A DNA stretch of 6,769 bases from Gemmatimonadota bacterium (GTDB lineage: Bacteria; Gemmatimonadota; Gemmatimonadetes; Longimicrobiales; Gaopeijiaceae). Positions 6,287-6,769 of the stretch are shown one piece after another. The position numbers were made by a program, and so were the translations under genes. The DNA is taken from positions 8,558 through 15,326 of the forward strand of contig PCCM01000026.1 in NCBI GenBank assembly GCA_002731735.1, written 5' to 3'. How positions within the stretch are numbered: the first letter of the stretch is position 1; every line of letters starts with the position of its first letter. Below the pieces are notes generated by a model that had not been told where the DNA came from, ran no database searches, and saw only the letters and a list, made by a program, of their open reading frames with translations.

Positions 6287-6769
6287 ACTCCACCCGCCCG
6301 CAAGCCCGACCCAGTCGATCCAGTCCCTCGGCCACTTCAGCCTCAGTGATCAACAGGGACGGACCGATGCGGATCACCTGCCCGTGTAAGCCCCCGATCC
6401 CAATGAGCAGGCATTCGTCCTTGGCAGCTTCGAGTAGCGCCTTGGCCCTCTGCGGGGCGGGCTCCTTGGTGCTCCGGTCTTGTACGAGTTCGAGGGCCTG
6501 CATGAGTCCCATTCCCCGGACGTCACCAATCCAATCGTAGTCTTCCTTGAGCTCTCTTAAGCCGCCCGCCAGCTGGGCCCCTCTCGTCTCGGCGCGGGTG
6601 GGGACGTCCTCCCCCACCATTACATCGAGCGTGGCGCTCGCCGCCGCCATCGCGACCGGATTTCCACCGAACGTGGAGATGGACTTGGCCTTCCAGGAGG
6701 CCGCGATATCAGGCCGTGTGATGGTGGCTCCCACGGGCGCACCATTCGCGATGCCTTTCGCCATGACCA
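6285..6769 (-). CDS. Class III PLP-dependent aminotransferase, C-terminal part
   Basis: The last ~161 residues of a fold-type I aminotransferase; the start lies beyond the right edge. It transfers an amino group between an amine or amino acid and an alpha-keto acid using pyridoxal phosphate. The visible part begins with VMAKGIANGAPVGA, whose Lys (codon 6758-6756) is by family alignment the lysine that binds PLP as a Schiff base. STFGGNP (28 residues further on) contains the Thr that contacts the cofactor phosphate from the partner subunit. DVRGMGLMQALELV and GQVIRIGPSLLIT are typical of the C-terminal small domain, with the Arg in the latter motif expected to bind a substrate carboxylate. The motif wording is closest to alanine-glyoxylate aminotransferase 2, beta-alanine and 4-aminobutyrate transaminases, from memory; the exact substrate cannot be read from this fragment. 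It ends with TAG at 6287-6285 and converges on the amidohydrolase remnant. Confidence 0.93.
   Translation of the reverse strand, partial: VMAKGIANGAPVGATITRPDIAASWKAKSISTFGGNPVAMAAASATLDVMVGEDVPTRAETRGAQLAGGLRELKEDYDWIGDVRGMGLMQALELVQDRSTKEPAPQRAKALLEAAKDECLLIGIGGLHGQVIRIGPSLLITEAEVAEGLDRLGRACGRVE

Noticed and set aside
6256..6540. 94-codon plus-strand frame with GTG start and an AGGGGAG sequence six bases upstream
   Set aside because: The ribosome binding site is tempting, but most of the frame is antisense to the aminotransferase and its translation is a low-complexity Ser/Arg/Pro sequence typical of shadows.
1..6769. tRNA or rRNA genes, CRISPR arrays, transposases, or defence and biosynthetic clusters
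   Set aside because: No cloverleaf-like sequence, regularly spaced repeat array or characteristic protein motif was found on either strand.

Overview
The window is GC-rich (roughly 60% by eye) and densely coding, with three intact-looking reading frames on the minus strand and one short plus-strand gene remnant. The protein families, a large secreted Asp-box propeller protein with a FlgD-like Ig domain, PPDK, and a secreted amidohydrolase with an 'ALTHVNV' opening, are the kind found in abundance in Gemmatimonadota and related soil or marine lineages. That assignment is an inference from family flavour only; there is no rRNA or other marker here.

Layout from left to right. Positions 1-2579 (minus) carry nearly all of pyruvate, phosphate dikinase (ppdK). 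The gene leaves the window inside the codon expected to encode the catalytic cysteine of the pyruvate/PEP domain. A 69-nt gap follows. Positions 2649-5696 (minus) encode a 1015-residue exported protein with eleven Asp-box (BNR-type) motifs, a poly-glycine linker, an Ig-like domain and a C-terminal helical region. Positions 5697-5895 are a divergent intergenic region with a weak promoter candidate for the propeller gene, a short direct repeat, and a very good ribosome binding site for the plus-strand gene. Positions 5896-6183 (plus) hold the signal peptide and N-terminal beta-sandwich strands of an amidohydrolase, which stops before the metal-binding barrel begins, so it is most likely a gene remnant. 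Positions 6184-6284 have no gene but contain an orphan Shine-Dalgarno sequence and an imperfect inverted repeat. Positions 6285-6769 (minus) are the C-terminal third of a class III PLP aminotransferase (AGXT2/beta-alanine/4-aminobutyrate type), entering from beyond the right edge.

The genes do not form an obvious pathway. PPDK (PEP/pyruvate interconversion) and the aminotransferase (amino-group transfer to an alpha-keto acid) are central-metabolism enzymes. The propeller protein acts outside the cytoplasm. ppdK lies 69 nt behind the propeller gene in the same direction with no clear terminator between them, so read-through is possible. I found no evidence for a defence, mobile or otherwise novel multi-gene system. 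The most unusual items are the decapitated amidohydrolase with its scar-like downstream sequence, the uncharacterised propeller protein, and a lengthened helical insertion in PPDK.
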